A stretch of DNA of 13,126 nt from Rhodobiaceae bacterium. GTDB lineage: Bacteria > Pseudomonadota > Alphaproteobacteria > Parvibaculales > Parvibaculaceae. Position numbers and translations under genes: made by a program. Positions within the stretch are counted from its first letter, which is position 1; every line of letters begins with the position of its first letter. The stretch is from the NCBI GenBank assembly GCA_027352645.1, contig DAIEIL010000127.1, forward strand, positions 1 to 13,126, given 5' to 3'. Shown in pieces: positions 1 through 7,212 of the stretch. The notes beneath the pieces were generated by a model. That model was not told the DNA's origin, made no database searches, and worked only from the letters and a program-made list of their open reading frames with translations.

Positions 1-324
1 CTCGTCGAAGCCGTTCATGTCGATTTCGTGCAGCTCGCCGCCGACGCCGCCATAACCGGCATTGTTGAACAGGATGTCGAGCTTGCCGAACTTCTCGATC
101 GTGTGCTCGACGAGGGTCTTCACTTCCGTCTCATGCGCAACATTGGTGCGGCAATAAGAGAAGTTTTTACCCAGCTCGTGCTCCATCGCCACGCCCTTGT
201 GGTCCTGGAGATCGCCAACGACGACCTTCGCGCCTTCCTTCAGAAAAAGATCGGCCGTGCCGCGGCCGATCCCGCTCGTGCCGCCAGTGATGATCGCAAC
301 CTTGCCTTCGAGCCTTCCGCCCAT
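1..324 (-). CDS. SDR-family NAD(P)-dependent oxidoreductase, C-terminal part outside window
   Basis: The first 108 residues of a short-chain dehydrogenase/reductase are present; the gene runs off the left edge, so the catalytic Ser-Tyr-Lys is not visible. Seen directly: the Rossmann cofactor motif TGGTSGIG at residues 13-20, an acidic residue at the end of beta-2 (Asp38 in VVVGDLQ), which in this family favours NAD over NADP, and NNAG at 87-90. The ATG start is preceded by a GGGAGAA ribosome site on the minus strand, and the protein opens MGGRLEGKVAIITGG, the usual SDR beginning. It lies 35 bases downstream of the crotonase gene on the same strand, so the two are probably co-transcribed, which suggests a 3-hydroxyacyl-CoA or alcohol dehydrogenase step in the same pathway. 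The substrate cannot be told from the N-terminus. Confidence 0.93.
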   Translation of the reverse strand, partial: MGGRLEGKVAIITGGTSGIGRGTADLFLKEGAKVVVGDLQDHKGVAMEHELGKNFSYCRTNVAHETEVKTLVEHTIEKFGKLDILFNNAGYGGVGGELHEIDMNGFDE

Positions 325-359
325 GACGTTTCTCCCTTTGTTTTCTCGTTGGTTTTGTT

Positions 360-1154
360 TCAGCGGCCCCTGAATGCGGGCTTTCTCTTTTCCATGAACG
401 CCTTGCGTCCCTCGGCGTAGTCCTCGCTCGAAAAACAGCGTTCGATCAGCTGATCGCAATAATCGGCGTCGAAATTGTCGGATGCCTTTCGTGTCTCGTC
501 GACGATCTTCTTCGCCGTCATGACGGTCAGCGGCGCATTCTCGGCGATGATCGAGCAGGTGTCCCGCGTCTGGGCCTCCAGCGTCTCGCGCGTAAAGACG
601 CGATTGATGAGGCCCATGGAGAGCGCCTCCTCGCAGGTGAAGCGCCGGGCGGTGAAGAAGATTTCCTTGGCGAAGGCGGGGCCCACCACATCGACGAGGC
701 GGCGCGTGCCGGAAGCCGCATAGGCGAGGCCGAGCTTCGCGGCGGGAATGCCGAAGGTGGAACCTTCCGCGGCGAAGCGGATGTCGCAGGAAAGCGAGAT
801 ACCGAGGCCGCCGCCGATGCAATAGCCGTCGATCATGGCAATGGTCGGACGCTCGGCGCGCGCGATTGTTTCGAAGGCAAGCGTGGTCGCGTCTTCGTAG
901 GTCGCGACGCTTTCCGGATTGTTGCGCTGCGCCTCGAACTGCGAAATGTCGGCGCCCGCGACAAAGGCCCTGTCGCCTGCGCCCTTCAGCACGATGACGC
1001 GGATTTCCGGATCGGATTCGAATTCCGCAATGATCTTCGGCACGGCCTCCCACATGTCGAGGCTGACGGCGTTGAGGCGCTCCGGATTGCTGAAGATCAT
1101 CCAGCCGATCGAACCGTCCTTGACGGCGATCATGCGCGGGGTGGGAGAGGGCAT
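360..1154 (-). CDS. Enoyl-CoA hydratase/isomerase (crotonase) family protein
   Basis: A 264-residue crotonase-fold protein of normal family length. Seen: NPERLNAV near residue 23, the CoA/oxyanion-hole region AFVAGADIS (63-71) and GYCIGGGLG (110-118), the latter giving the second oxyanion-hole glycines. Where rat crotonase has its first catalytic Glu (FGxPE), this protein has FGIPA, so Ala138 stands there; the second Glu position is kept (AKE, Glu164). Loss of one Glu is known in crotonase members that act as isomerases, hydrolases or dehalogenases, so plain hydratase activity should not be assumed. The ATG start at 1154 has an AGGAGT ribosome site six bases upstream. It is followed closely by an SDR gene on the same strand, fitting a beta-oxidation-like pair. 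The upstream sulfatase is separated by a 90-base gap holding a strong palindrome. Family is certain; reaction is not. Confidence 0.95.
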   Translation of the reverse strand: MPSPTPRMIAVKDGSIGWMIFSNPERLNAVSLDMWEAVPKIIAEFESDPEIRVIVLKGAGDRAFVAGADISQFEAQRNNPESVATYEDATTLAFETIARAERPTIAMIDGYCIGGGLGISLSCDIRFAAEGSTFGIPAAKLGLAYAASGTRRLVDVVGPAFAKEIFFTARRFTCEEALSMGLINRVFTRETLEAQTRDTCSIIAENAPLTVMTAKKIVDETRKASDNFDADYCDQLIERCFSSEDYAEGRKAFMEKRKPAFRGR

Positions 1155-1205
1155 TCGGGACTCCTGCGGTTCTTAAGGTGCCGCATTCTGCCTGCCCACG
1201 TCGCA

Positions 1206-1238
1206 GGTGTCACCCCGGCTCGAGAGCGGGGTGACACC
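1206..1238. repeat. 12-bp perfect inverted repeat, REP-like palindrome or terminator
   Basis: The arms GGTGTCACCCCG (1206-1217) and CGGGGTGACACC (1227-1238) are perfectly complementary around a nine-base spacer. It lies between the sulfatase stop (1245) and the crotonase start (1154), and fills most of the gap. There is no T-run after either arm, which argues against a classical intrinsic terminator, although a stem this strong could still stop or stabilise the sulfatase transcript. Palindromes of the GTCACCCCG/CGGGGTGAC type are dispersed in many alphaproteobacterial genomes, so a REP-like repeat is an equal or better reading. This window holds only one copy, so repetition cannot be shown here. 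Confidence 0.7.
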
Positions 1239-1244
1239 ATTGGT

Positions 1245-2783
1245 TTAAACCGGCGCGACGACTTCCATTTGCGGCTCATGGACCGGCGGAAGATTGTCCT
1301 TCATATCTGCGAGCAGGTCGGACTTCAGCGCCTGGTAGGCCGGATCGTTCCAGAGGTTCCGCCATTGTTGCGGATCGTTCTTGTGATCGTAAAGCTCGCC
1401 TTCCGTGCCGTCATAGATCGTGCCGGGCAGATAGGCGGTGATGGTGTAACCGTCGCGATAGATGGTGCGGAGCCCCACCGTCGTTCCATCGACATGGCGG
1501 CAGTCCCATTCGGTGAAGACGCGTTCGCGCTTCTGCCGCGTGGCGTCCGCCTCGCTCTGGGGCAGGGGCTTGCCCTGCATCCATTCGGCGACGGGAAGAC
1601 CCGCGATTTCGCAGAAGGTCGGCGCGAGATCGACCTGGCCGACCGGCGCCGCAACGCTTGCGGGGGCGACATTAGCCGACTTCGCGGGCCGCCAGATCAT
1701 CGGCAGGCGCATCAGCGCATCGACGTGATAGGGGCCCTTGAAGAGCAGGCCAAACTCGCCCTGAAATTCGCCGTGATCGGTCGTGAAGACGACGTCCACA
1801 TCGTCGCCCCAGCCGCGCCTTTCAATGGTGGCCATGATCTTCGCCACGGCCTCGTCGATCAGCTCGTTCTCGACATGGGTGAAGGCGTTGATCTCGCGCA
1901 CCTGATCGGCGGTCATGTCGCAGGCGCGGAACTCCGGTGGCGCTTCGAAATTGGTCACGCGCGCGCCGGTATACCATTCGTGCCAGTGTTGCGGCTTATC
2001 CTTCAGGATCGCTTCGATCTTCTCTTTAGAGCCCGGATAGAATTCAGGCATCGGCGTTTCGCGCCAGGGATGGCGACCAAGCTCCGACTTCGGCGGGTCC
2101 CAAGGGTGGTGCGGATCGGGGAAGGAGACCCAGCAGAACCAGTCCTCATCCGCTTTCAATCCGTCGAGCCAGGCGATGGCGCGGGCGGCCACCCAGTCGG
2201 TGTGATAATGCTCGCGTGCCACATCGTTGAAGTGGAGCTGGCAGCCGCCCGTTTCGCCGCCGCCCGCCGCATTCACCTGAAATTTCGCATCGAGGTTTGG
2301 ATAGAACTTCGTGAAAGCGTCGGGATCGTGCGTCTTCAGCCATTCGGCGTAGTGGAGGATCAGCGGCGAATGCGCCGCAAGCTCCATATGCTCGAAGCCG
2401 CGATGGGGCCCGTATTCTCCAAGCCGCGCCATCTGGCTCTCGTAGAATTGCTGTTTGAAATCGAGGAAGGGCTCGAAATGCGCCTTGCCGATGAGCGCGG
2501 TACGATAGCCCGCCTTGTCGTGGAGATATTGCGCGACGCTCGGCGCATCCACGGGCAGCGGCACACCGTTCATCCATACGCCATGTGTCGAGACATATTG
2601 CCCGGTGATCATGGTCGAGCGGGCAGGCATGCAGACGACGTTCTGGTTATGCGCGCGGGAATAGTTGATGCCGTTTGCCGCCAGCGCGTCGATCGCCGGC
2701 GTGCGGGCCACTTTCTGCCCATTCACGCCGATGGCATCGAAGCGCATCTGATCGGTCGTGATGAAAAGTATCTTCCGGCCCAT
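1245..2783 (-). CDS. Sulfatase family hydrolase, formylglycine (Cys) type
   Basis: A 512-residue member of the alkaline phosphatase superfamily that cleaves sulfate (or related phosphate/phosphonate) esters. Seen: the N-terminal metal ligands in FITTDQMR (Asp11, Gln12), the signature Cys-x-Pro-x-Arg as CMPAR with Cys51, the residue converted to formylglycine in active enzymes, followed by STMITGQYVSTHG; GKAHF (Lys100), matching the usual GKWH; FPDPHHPWDP (221-230); and the second metal site TTDHGE (334-339) with Lys349. No signal peptide is seen, so it should be cytoplasmic. The start chosen is the ATG at 2783, which has GGGGAGG four bases upstream; an in-frame ATG at 2864 would overlap the upstream hydrolase gene and adds 27 non-conserved residues. 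It is 70 bases downstream of the hydrolase. The maturation enzyme (FGE or anSME) is not in the window. Choline sulfatase, arylsulfatase and phosphonate monoester hydrolase cannot be separated by eye. Confidence 0.95.
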   Translation of the reverse strand: MGRKILFITTDQMRFDAIGVNGQKVARTPAIDALAANGINYSRAHNQNVVCMPARSTMITGQYVSTHGVWMNGVPLPVDAPSVAQYLHDKAGYRTALIGKAHFEPFLDFKQQFYESQMARLGEYGPHRGFEHMELAAHSPLILHYAEWLKTHDPDAFTKFYPNLDAKFQVNAAGGGETGGCQLHFNDVAREHYHTDWVAARAIAWLDGLKADEDWFCWVSFPDPHHPWDPPKSELGRHPWRETPMPEFYPGSKEKIEAILKDKPQHWHEWYTGARVTNFEAPPEFRACDMTADQVREINAFTHVENELIDEAVAKIMATIERRGWGDDVDVVFTTDHGEFQGEFGLLFKGPYHVDALMRLPMIWRPAKSANVAPASVAAPVGQVDLAPTFCEIAGLPVAEWMQGKPLPQSEADATRQKRERVFTEWDCRHVDGTTVGLRTIYRDGYTITAYLPGTIYDGTEGELYDHKNDPQQWRNLWNDPAYQALKSDLLADMKDNLPPVHEPQMEVVAPV

Positions 2784-2853
2784 GAAGCCTCCCCGCGATT
2801 TTGTCTCGTTAATGGTGAACATTAGGACATTGGGCGGAGAGGCGCCAGACCGA

Positions 2854-3657
2854 TTATTCCTCACCCTTCAGAAAGCGGATCATCGCGGGGAATGCCTCGC
2901 GGTCCTGCAACATGAAAAGATGGCCGCCCTCGAAAAGGCGCAGTTCCGAGCTGCGAATGCGGTTCGCCATTTTCGCCACGGTCGCAGGCGGCGCGATACC
3001 GTCATAGCGTCCGGCGCAGACGAGGGTGGGGCAGCGGATCTGGTCCAGCCGGTCCCATGTGTCGTGCTTTGCCCGCGCTTCGAGCTGGCGATGGCGGCCA
3101 ATGGCCGTGCCCGGTTCGTCCGCATAGGGATCGAGGCTCGCGAAGCTCACCATCGCGTCATAGGCGGCAGGATTTGCCTTGGCCCAGGCCCCGTCATGCC
3201 GCGTGTCGGAAATCGGGATCATGTGGCGGGCGCGTTCCTCGCCTTTCAGGTGCTCGATCGTGTGAAAAGGGAAGGAGGCGCCGCCAGCACCGCCCGGCGT
3301 TGTGCAGCAGAGGACGAGCCCCTCGACCATGTGCGGATGATTGATGGCCAGCTCCTGCGCCACCATGCCGCCGAAGGAAACGCCGATGACCATGGCCGAG
3401 CCCCAGCCGATGGCATGCATGAGTCCGGCGGCATCTTCCGCATATTGAGCCATGGAATAGGGCGCATCGGGCTTCGAGGTCTGGCCGAGGCCGCGCTGGT
3501 CATAGGCGAGGGTGTCGAAATGCTTGGGCAGCGGTCCATCGAAGACATTGGGCTTCATGCGGAGGTCGCCGCCTGTACCCGAAATGAAGAGGAGGCGGGG
3601 GCCCTGCCCATGCCGGTCGTAGTGGATCTCGATGTCGCCGACTTTTACGAAGGGCAT
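2854..3657 (-). CDS. Alpha/beta-fold hydrolase (esterase/enol-lactonase-like)
   Basis: A 267-residue alpha/beta hydrolase. The triad is readable: nucleophile Ser94 in the elbow GVSFGG, Asp219 in GRYDGI after the CPTLVCAG strand, and His246 in EGGHLF. The early motif SGTGGD (26-31) gives the oxyanion loop, and YDQRGLGQT (52-60) is typical of the 3-oxoadipate enol-lactonase, haloperoxidase and esterase branch. No signal peptide is seen. The start chosen is the ATG at 3657 (MPFVKVGDIEIHYD), which matches the family N-terminus and has AGGGGGA about ten bases upstream; an in-frame ATG at 3696 with AGGTG three bases before it would add 13 residues. It is the first gene of the minus-strand run leading into the sulfatase and is divergent from cysE. 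The substrate is unknown; a lactone or ester intermediate of the same pathway is a guess. Confidence 0.93.
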   Translation of the reverse strand: MPFVKVGDIEIHYDRHGQGPRLLFISGTGGDLRMKPNVFDGPLPKHFDTLAYDQRGLGQTSKPDAPYSMAQYAEDAAGLMHAIGWGSAMVIGVSFGGMVAQELAINHPHMVEGLVLCCTTPGGAGGASFPFHTIEHLKGEERARHMIPISDTRHDGAWAKANPAAYDAMVSFASLDPYADEPGTAIGRHRQLEARAKHDTWDRLDQIRCPTLVCAGRYDGIAPPATVAKMANRIRSSELRLFEGGHLFMLQDREAFPAMIRFLKGEE

Positions 3658-3734
3658 GGAGCGCTTCCCCCTTATATTCCGTTCGACTCGAACCATATCA
3701 CCTGGGGACAGGGAGGTAGCTGGGGCGCTTTGTC

Positions 3735-3751
3735 AGTTCTTTTATAGAACT
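3735..3751. promoter_or_regulatory. Inverted repeat AGTTCT-N5-AGAACT, possible operator
   Basis: A perfect 6-bp inverted repeat with a five-base AT-rich centre lies in the gap between the divergent hydrolase and cysE genes, about 97 bases before the cysE start. Its 17-base span and AT-rich centre suit a dimeric repressor site, and this is the only AT-rich stretch in the gap. A TTGTCA hexamer overlaps its left side, but I see no well-spaced -10 box. Function is inference. Confidence 0.3.
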
Positions 3752-3848
3752 ATCCATGAGCCCACCCATATGCTAGTTTGCCGACCCTGTAATGTGAATT
3801 GGGGGCCCAAGCCATTGGCAGGGCCCTGGATGAAGGAAGGAGCGCCGC

Positions 3849-4688
3849 ATGTCGAAGCCGGTGGAACGCAATTATGCGGATGCTCTGGCCGTTTGCGATC
3901 CGGTTTGGGAACGCATGCGCAATGAAGCGCAGGAAATGGCGCAGAGCGAGCCCGCGCTTGCGAGCTTTCTCTATGTGACCGTCCTCAACCATCGCCAGTT
4001 CAACGCGTCGCTCACCTATCACCTCGCGCAGAAGCTCGGGAACACGGAAATCCGTGCGATGCAGCTTCGCGAGATTTTCGACGATGCTCTGAAGGCGTCG
4101 CCCGAAATCGGCGAGGCGGCGCGGGCCGATATCGTTGCTTATTACGAGCGCGATCCGGCATGCCACTCCTATGTGCAGCCGCTTCTCTTCTTCAAGGGTT
4201 ACCACGCGCTGCAGACGCACCGCATCGCGCATTGGCTCTGGACGCAGGGCCGCCGCGCCATGGCGCTCTACCTGCAGAACCGCATTTCCGATCTTTTCGC
4301 CGTGGATATTCATCCGGCGGCGAAGATCGGGCGCGGCGTTTTCATCGACCATGCGACCGGCATCGTCATCGGCGAGACGGCCGTGGTGGACGATGACGTC
4401 TCGATGCTCCATGGCGTGACGCTTGGCGGCACCGGCAAGGAAACGGGCGACCGCCATCCGAAGGTGCGCCGCGGCGTTCTCATCAGCGTCGGCGCCAAGG
4501 TTCTCGGCAACATCGTAATCGGCGAATACAGCCGCATCGGCGCGGGCAGCGTCGTGCTCCATGACGTGCCGGCTCATTGCACGGCTGTCGGCGTTCCAGC
4601 CAAGATCGTCGGCTGCGCGGGCTGCGACACGCCGAGCCACGAGATGGATCACATCATCGGCGAAGACGAGAAGGGCGCGGGCGTTTAA
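3849..4688 (+). CDS. cysE: Serine O-acetyltransferase
   Basis: Transfers acetyl from acetyl-CoA to L-serine, making O-acetylserine for cysteine synthesis; cytoplasmic. The 279-residue protein has the helical SATase N-domain (about 10-140, with RDPACHSY at 101-108, the Asp of which matches a serine-site Asp of E. coli CysE) and a left-handed beta-helix (about 150-255). Active-site signatures are clear: DIHPAAKIG, FIDHATGIVIGET (Asp167, His168), HGVTLGGTGKETGDRHPK (His203) and GAGSVVLHDVP. AGGAAGGAG precedes the ATG by about seven bases. The tail is unusual: a CAGC pair at 256-259 and a C-terminal Val, where E. coli CysE ends in the Ile that docks into cysteine synthase. No cysK or other sulfur gene is adjacent. 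It converges with the FAD oxidase gene, the stops being nine bases apart. Confidence 0.97.
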   Translation: MSKPVERNYADALAVCDPVWERMRNEAQEMAQSEPALASFLYVTVLNHRQFNASLTYHLAQKLGNTEIRAMQLREIFDDALKASPEIGEAARADIVAYYERDPACHSYVQPLLFFKGYHALQTHRIAHWLWTQGRRAMALYLQNRISDLFAVDIHPAAKIGRGVFIDHATGIVIGETAVVDDDVSMLHGVTLGGTGKETGDRHPKVRRGVLISVGAKVLGNIVIGEYSRIGAGSVVLHDVPAHCTAVGVPAKIVGCAGCDTPSHEMDHIIGEDEKGAGV

Positions 4689-4697
4689 CGCGCTCGC

Positions 4698-5981
4698 CTA
4701 CGGTAGCCGATCCTTCAGCGTGTACCACCAGACACCGGCCAGAAGCCCCGGATAGCGCAGCCATGTGCCGCCGGGGAAGTTCGGCACCTTGATGTCGGCC
4801 ATCCAGTCGAAACGCTCGGCCTGTCCGGCGACGGCTTCCGCGAGAAGCTTGCCTGCGAGCGTCGCGATGTTGATGCCCTGGCCTGAATATCCTTGCGCAT
4901 AAAATATGTTCGGCGCGAGCCGCCCGAAATCCGGGATGCGGGGCATGGTGATGGCGAGCGTGCCGCTCCACGCATAGTCGATGCGAACATCCTTCAAATG
5001 CGGGAAGACGCGCAGCATCGGCTTTCTGACGAAGGCCGCGAGGTCGCGCGGCAACCGGCCCGAATAATTCTCGCCGCCGCCGAAGAGCAAGCGGTGATCG
5101 GCGGAGAGCCGGTAATAGTCGATGACGAATTTCGTATCCTGCACGCCGACATCGTCGCGGATGAGCGCGCGCGCGCCTGCTTCGCCAAGAGGCTCCGTCG
5201 CGAGGATGAAATTGTTGACCGGCATGATGTGGCCCGCGATGCGGGGCGCGAGATTGCCGAGATAGGCGTTGCAGGCGAGCACGACATGGCGAGCCGTGAC
5301 GGAGCCTTCGGCGGTCGTCACGCGGGCGGGGTCCGTCTTCGCGATGTCGGTGACGCGCGAGTTCTCGAAGATGCGAACGCCCTTGGCGGCAGCCGCGCGG
5401 GCGAGACCCAGACAATAATTCAGCGGATGCAGATGCGCGCCGCCCATGTCGAGAATGGCGCCGAAATAGCGCTTCGTGCCGACCATTTCGTGGACTTCAT
5501 CGGCGGGGACATAGCGCAGCGTGGTGACGCCGTATTCGCGCTGCATATGCTCCACTTCGGCGCGAAGCTCCGGCGCTTCACGCTCTTTCCAAGCCGTATG
5601 AAGAATGCCCGGCTTCAGGTCGCAATCGATCGCGTGGTCGGCGATCAGCCTTTTTACCGTCGCGAGGCCGTCAACCGCGAGCGACCAGAGGCGATGCGCC
5701 CATTCGCGGCCGAGCATCGTCTCCAGCGTTTGCTGATCCTTGCGATGCGTCGTGCCGAGTTGGCCGCCATTGCGGCCCGATGCGCCCCAGCCGACCCGCT
5801 CGGCCTCCAGCACGATCACCGAGAAGCCGCGTTCGGCGAGATGGAGCGCCGCCGAAAGGCCCGTATAGCCTGCGCCGATGACGCAGACATCCGCGGCTTC
5901 GGGCCCACGAAGAACCGGATGCGGGTCAAGGCACTTTGCTGTGGCGACGTAGTAGGAGGCTGGGTGTCCTTGCGGCGGCAT
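4698..5981 (-). CDS. puuB: FAD-dependent amine oxidase, PuuB/DadA-like
   Basis: A 427-residue flavoprotein of the glycine/D-amino-acid oxidase (DAO) family. From memory it aligns along its whole length with E. coli gamma-glutamylputrescine oxidase PuuB (426 residues): SSYYAAS-like start (ASYYVAT here), DVCVIGAGYTGLSAALHLAE with the FAD-binding GxGxxG at 36-41 and Glu59 for the ribose, the GASGRNGGQ motif at 66-74, HPLN, LACNAYLG, DYYRLSADHRLLFGGG (288-303), GYSGQGI (364-370) and NFPGG near the end. Such enzymes oxidise a secondary amine to an aldehyde plus peroxide. The ATG at 5981 has GAGAGG four bases upstream, overlapping the stop of the preceding small gene, so the two are coupled. No puuA, puuC or puuD is present here, so the substrate may be another amine or amino acid; the symbol is a family-level guess. 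Confidence 0.9.
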   Translation of the reverse strand: MPPQGHPASYYVATAKCLDPHPVLRGPEAADVCVIGAGYTGLSAALHLAERGFSVIVLEAERVGWGASGRNGGQLGTTHRKDQQTLETMLGREWAHRLWSLAVDGLATVKRLIADHAIDCDLKPGILHTAWKEREAPELRAEVEHMQREYGVTTLRYVPADEVHEMVGTKRYFGAILDMGGAHLHPLNYCLGLARAAAAKGVRIFENSRVTDIAKTDPARVTTAEGSVTARHVVLACNAYLGNLAPRIAGHIMPVNNFILATEPLGEAGARALIRDDVGVQDTKFVIDYYRLSADHRLLFGGGENYSGRLPRDLAAFVRKPMLRVFPHLKDVRIDYAWSGTLAITMPRIPDFGRLAPNIFYAQGYSGQGINIATLAGKLLAEAVAGQAERFDWMADIKVPNFPGGTWLRYPGLLAGVWWYTLKDRLP

Positions 5982-5989
5982 GTAACCTC

Positions 5990-6274
5990 TCAGGCGATTT
6001 CGAAGACGCTTTCCTCATGCGAGTCGGCATGGACATCGTTGATGTCGATACAGGCTTCCCAGGGAACGGAGTCGCGCATTTCCTCAAGCCCTTCTGCATC
6101 GTCCCATTCGGTGTAGAAGGCGACCGACTTGCCGTCTGTGCCGGTCAGAATGCGGGCATGGCGAAGCCCCGCAGGCGGCGAACGATCCAGCTCGCGTTCC
6201 TTGTAGGCGCGGAGCTGGGTCAGAATGTCCACGGGCTTGGAGGTTTTGTAGCGAAGCAGGGAGGCGACGGCCAT
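5990..6274 (-). CDS. Small ABM-like (dimeric alpha/beta barrel) protein
   Basis: A 94-residue protein beginning MAVASLLRYKTSKPVDILTQ. The pattern of a short N-terminal strand, an amphipathic helix (about 15-30), a strand with HARILTGTDGKSVAFYTEWDD (39-59) and a second helix with DAEGLEEMRDS (59-69) resembles ABM or EthD-type dimeric ferredoxin-like domains, often monooxygenases or stress proteins. No diagnostic residue is visible, so this is a fold guess. The ATG at 6274 has GGGAAA about five bases upstream. A longer in-frame extension upstream to 7261 is antisense to the SDR gene and is not real. Its stop is eight bases before the oxidase start, whose ribosome site overlaps the stop, which indicates a two-gene operon; a link to amine oxidation follows from that context only. 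Confidence 0.8.
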   Translation of the reverse strand: MAVASLLRYKTSKPVDILTQLRAYKERELDRSPPAGLRHARILTGTDGKSVAFYTEWDDAEGLEEMRDSVPWEACIDINDVHADSHEESVFEIA

Positions 6275-6321
6275 GACGTTTCCCGGTGTAGGTGTTTGAT
6301 GCTCTATAGCACGGCTTTGGA

Positions 6322-6346
6322 CCGCTTTCCTCCTTTGCGGAAGCGG
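6322..6346. promoter_or_regulatory. Imperfect inverted repeat CCGCTTTCC/GGAAGCGG in divergent promoter region
   Basis: Arms at 6322-6330 and 6339-6346 pair except for one extra T in the left arm, around an eight-base centre. It sits midway in the 123-base gap between the divergent ABM-like/oxidase operon and the SDR gene, where shared control is plausible. I see no clear -35/-10 pair on either strand. It could also be a hairpin in the leader of either transcript. Weak evidence. Confidence 0.25.
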
Positions 6347-6397
6347 GCGGACAAGCCAGAATACGTAAAAATCATAATCGTCAGACGGGAGAATTGA

Positions 6398-7198
6398 ATG
6401 GGGCGGGTAGCAGGCAAGGTCGCCATCGTGACGGGTGCGGCAAAAGGCATCGGCGCGGCGAGCGCGAAGGCGCTGGCGCGGGAAGGCGCAAAAGTCATCT
6501 GTACGGACCTTGATGAGGGCGCGGGCGAGGCAGTCGTCGCCGAAATCCAGCGCACGGGCGGCGAGGCTGTTTTCGCGCGTCACGATGTTTGCGATGAAAG
6601 CCAGTGGGAGCGCGTGACGAAGCTCGCGGAAGACCGCTATGGCGGGCTTCACATCCTCGTCAACAATGCGGGCATAGCGCCTGAAGGTGGCCCCATCGAG
6701 GAAAAGTCGCTCGAAGACTGGCGTCACACCCTTGCCGTCGATCTCGACAGCGTCTTCCTCGGTTGCAAGCACGGCATCCGCACCATCAAGAAGACGACCG
6801 CCAAGGGCGCGTCGGGATCGATTATCAACATCTCGTCGATTCTCGGCCTCGTCGGATCGAGCAATGCGGCCGATTATGTAGCGGCCAAGGGCGGCGTGCG
6901 CCTTCTGTCCAAGGCAGCAGCCCTCGAATGCGCCGAGGCGGGCTATCGCATTCGCGTCAATTCCGTGCATCCCGGCTATATCGATACGCCGATGGTCCGC
7001 AACGTGGCGGAAAAGGGCATGCCCGGCCTTGCTTCGAGCGGCAATGAGGTAATCGCGCTTCTGACCATGCTGCACCCGATCGGGCGCCTCGGCATCGCCG
7101 ACGAAATCGCCAATACGGTGCTTTTCCTCGCTTCCGACGAATCCTCCTTCACCACCGGCACTGAACTCGTGGTCGACGGGGGCTATACGACCCGTTGA
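6398..7198 (+). CDS. SDR-family NAD-dependent dehydrogenase
   Basis: A complete 266-residue classical short-chain dehydrogenase. Seen: TGAAKGIG (12-19) for the cofactor, Asp37 at the end of beta-2, which favours NAD, NNAG (89-92), catalytic Ser147 in INISS, and Tyr160 with Lys164 in YVAAK; then VNSVHPGYIDTPM (188-199) and the C-terminal VVDGGYT. The layout matches 3-alpha/20-beta-hydroxysteroid dehydrogenases and other alcohol/hydroxyacyl dehydrogenases, including the PGYIDTPM loop, so oxidation of a cyclic or secondary alcohol is likely but not fixed. GGGAGA lies six bases before the ATG. It is divergent from the ABM-like/oxidase pair and is followed by a strong hairpin. It is distinct from the partial SDR at the left edge, which has TGGTSGIG. 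Confidence 0.95.
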   Translation: MGRVAGKVAIVTGAAKGIGAASAKALAREGAKVICTDLDEGAGEAVVAEIQRTGGEAVFARHDVCDESQWERVTKLAEDRYGGLHILVNNAGIAPEGGPIEEKSLEDWRHTLAVDLDSVFLGCKHGIRTIKKTTAKGASGSIINISSILGLVGSSNAADYVAAKGGVRLLSKAAALECAEAGYRIRVNSVHPGYIDTPMVRNVAEKGMPGLASSGNEVIALLTMLHPIGRLGIADEIANTVLFLASDESSFTTGTELVVDGGYTTR

Positions 7199-7212
7199 AG
7201 ATGGTTTGCGCG

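Noticed and set aside
313..335. Shared CCATGACGTTTC around the starts of the left-edge SDR and the ABM-like gene (about 6271-6282)
   Set aside because: Twelve identical bases at two start regions can arise by chance from similar ribosome-site context. No longer similarity extends from them.
1269..2825. 518-codon open frame on the plus strand opposite the sulfatase gene
   Set aside because: It mirrors a gene with clear motifs, has no family signature and is rich in Arg/Gly/Ala, as expected when high-GC third positions remove stops from the complementary strand.
3750..4652. 300-codon frame on the minus strand opposite cysE
   Set aside because: CysE is certain from its active-site motifs. Hexapeptide-repeat codons leave few stops on the other strand.
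4893..6116. 407-codon open frame opposite the FAD oxidase gene
   Set aside because: It is a shadow: the oxidase aligns with PuuB end to end, and the opposite frame crosses two real minus-strand genes.
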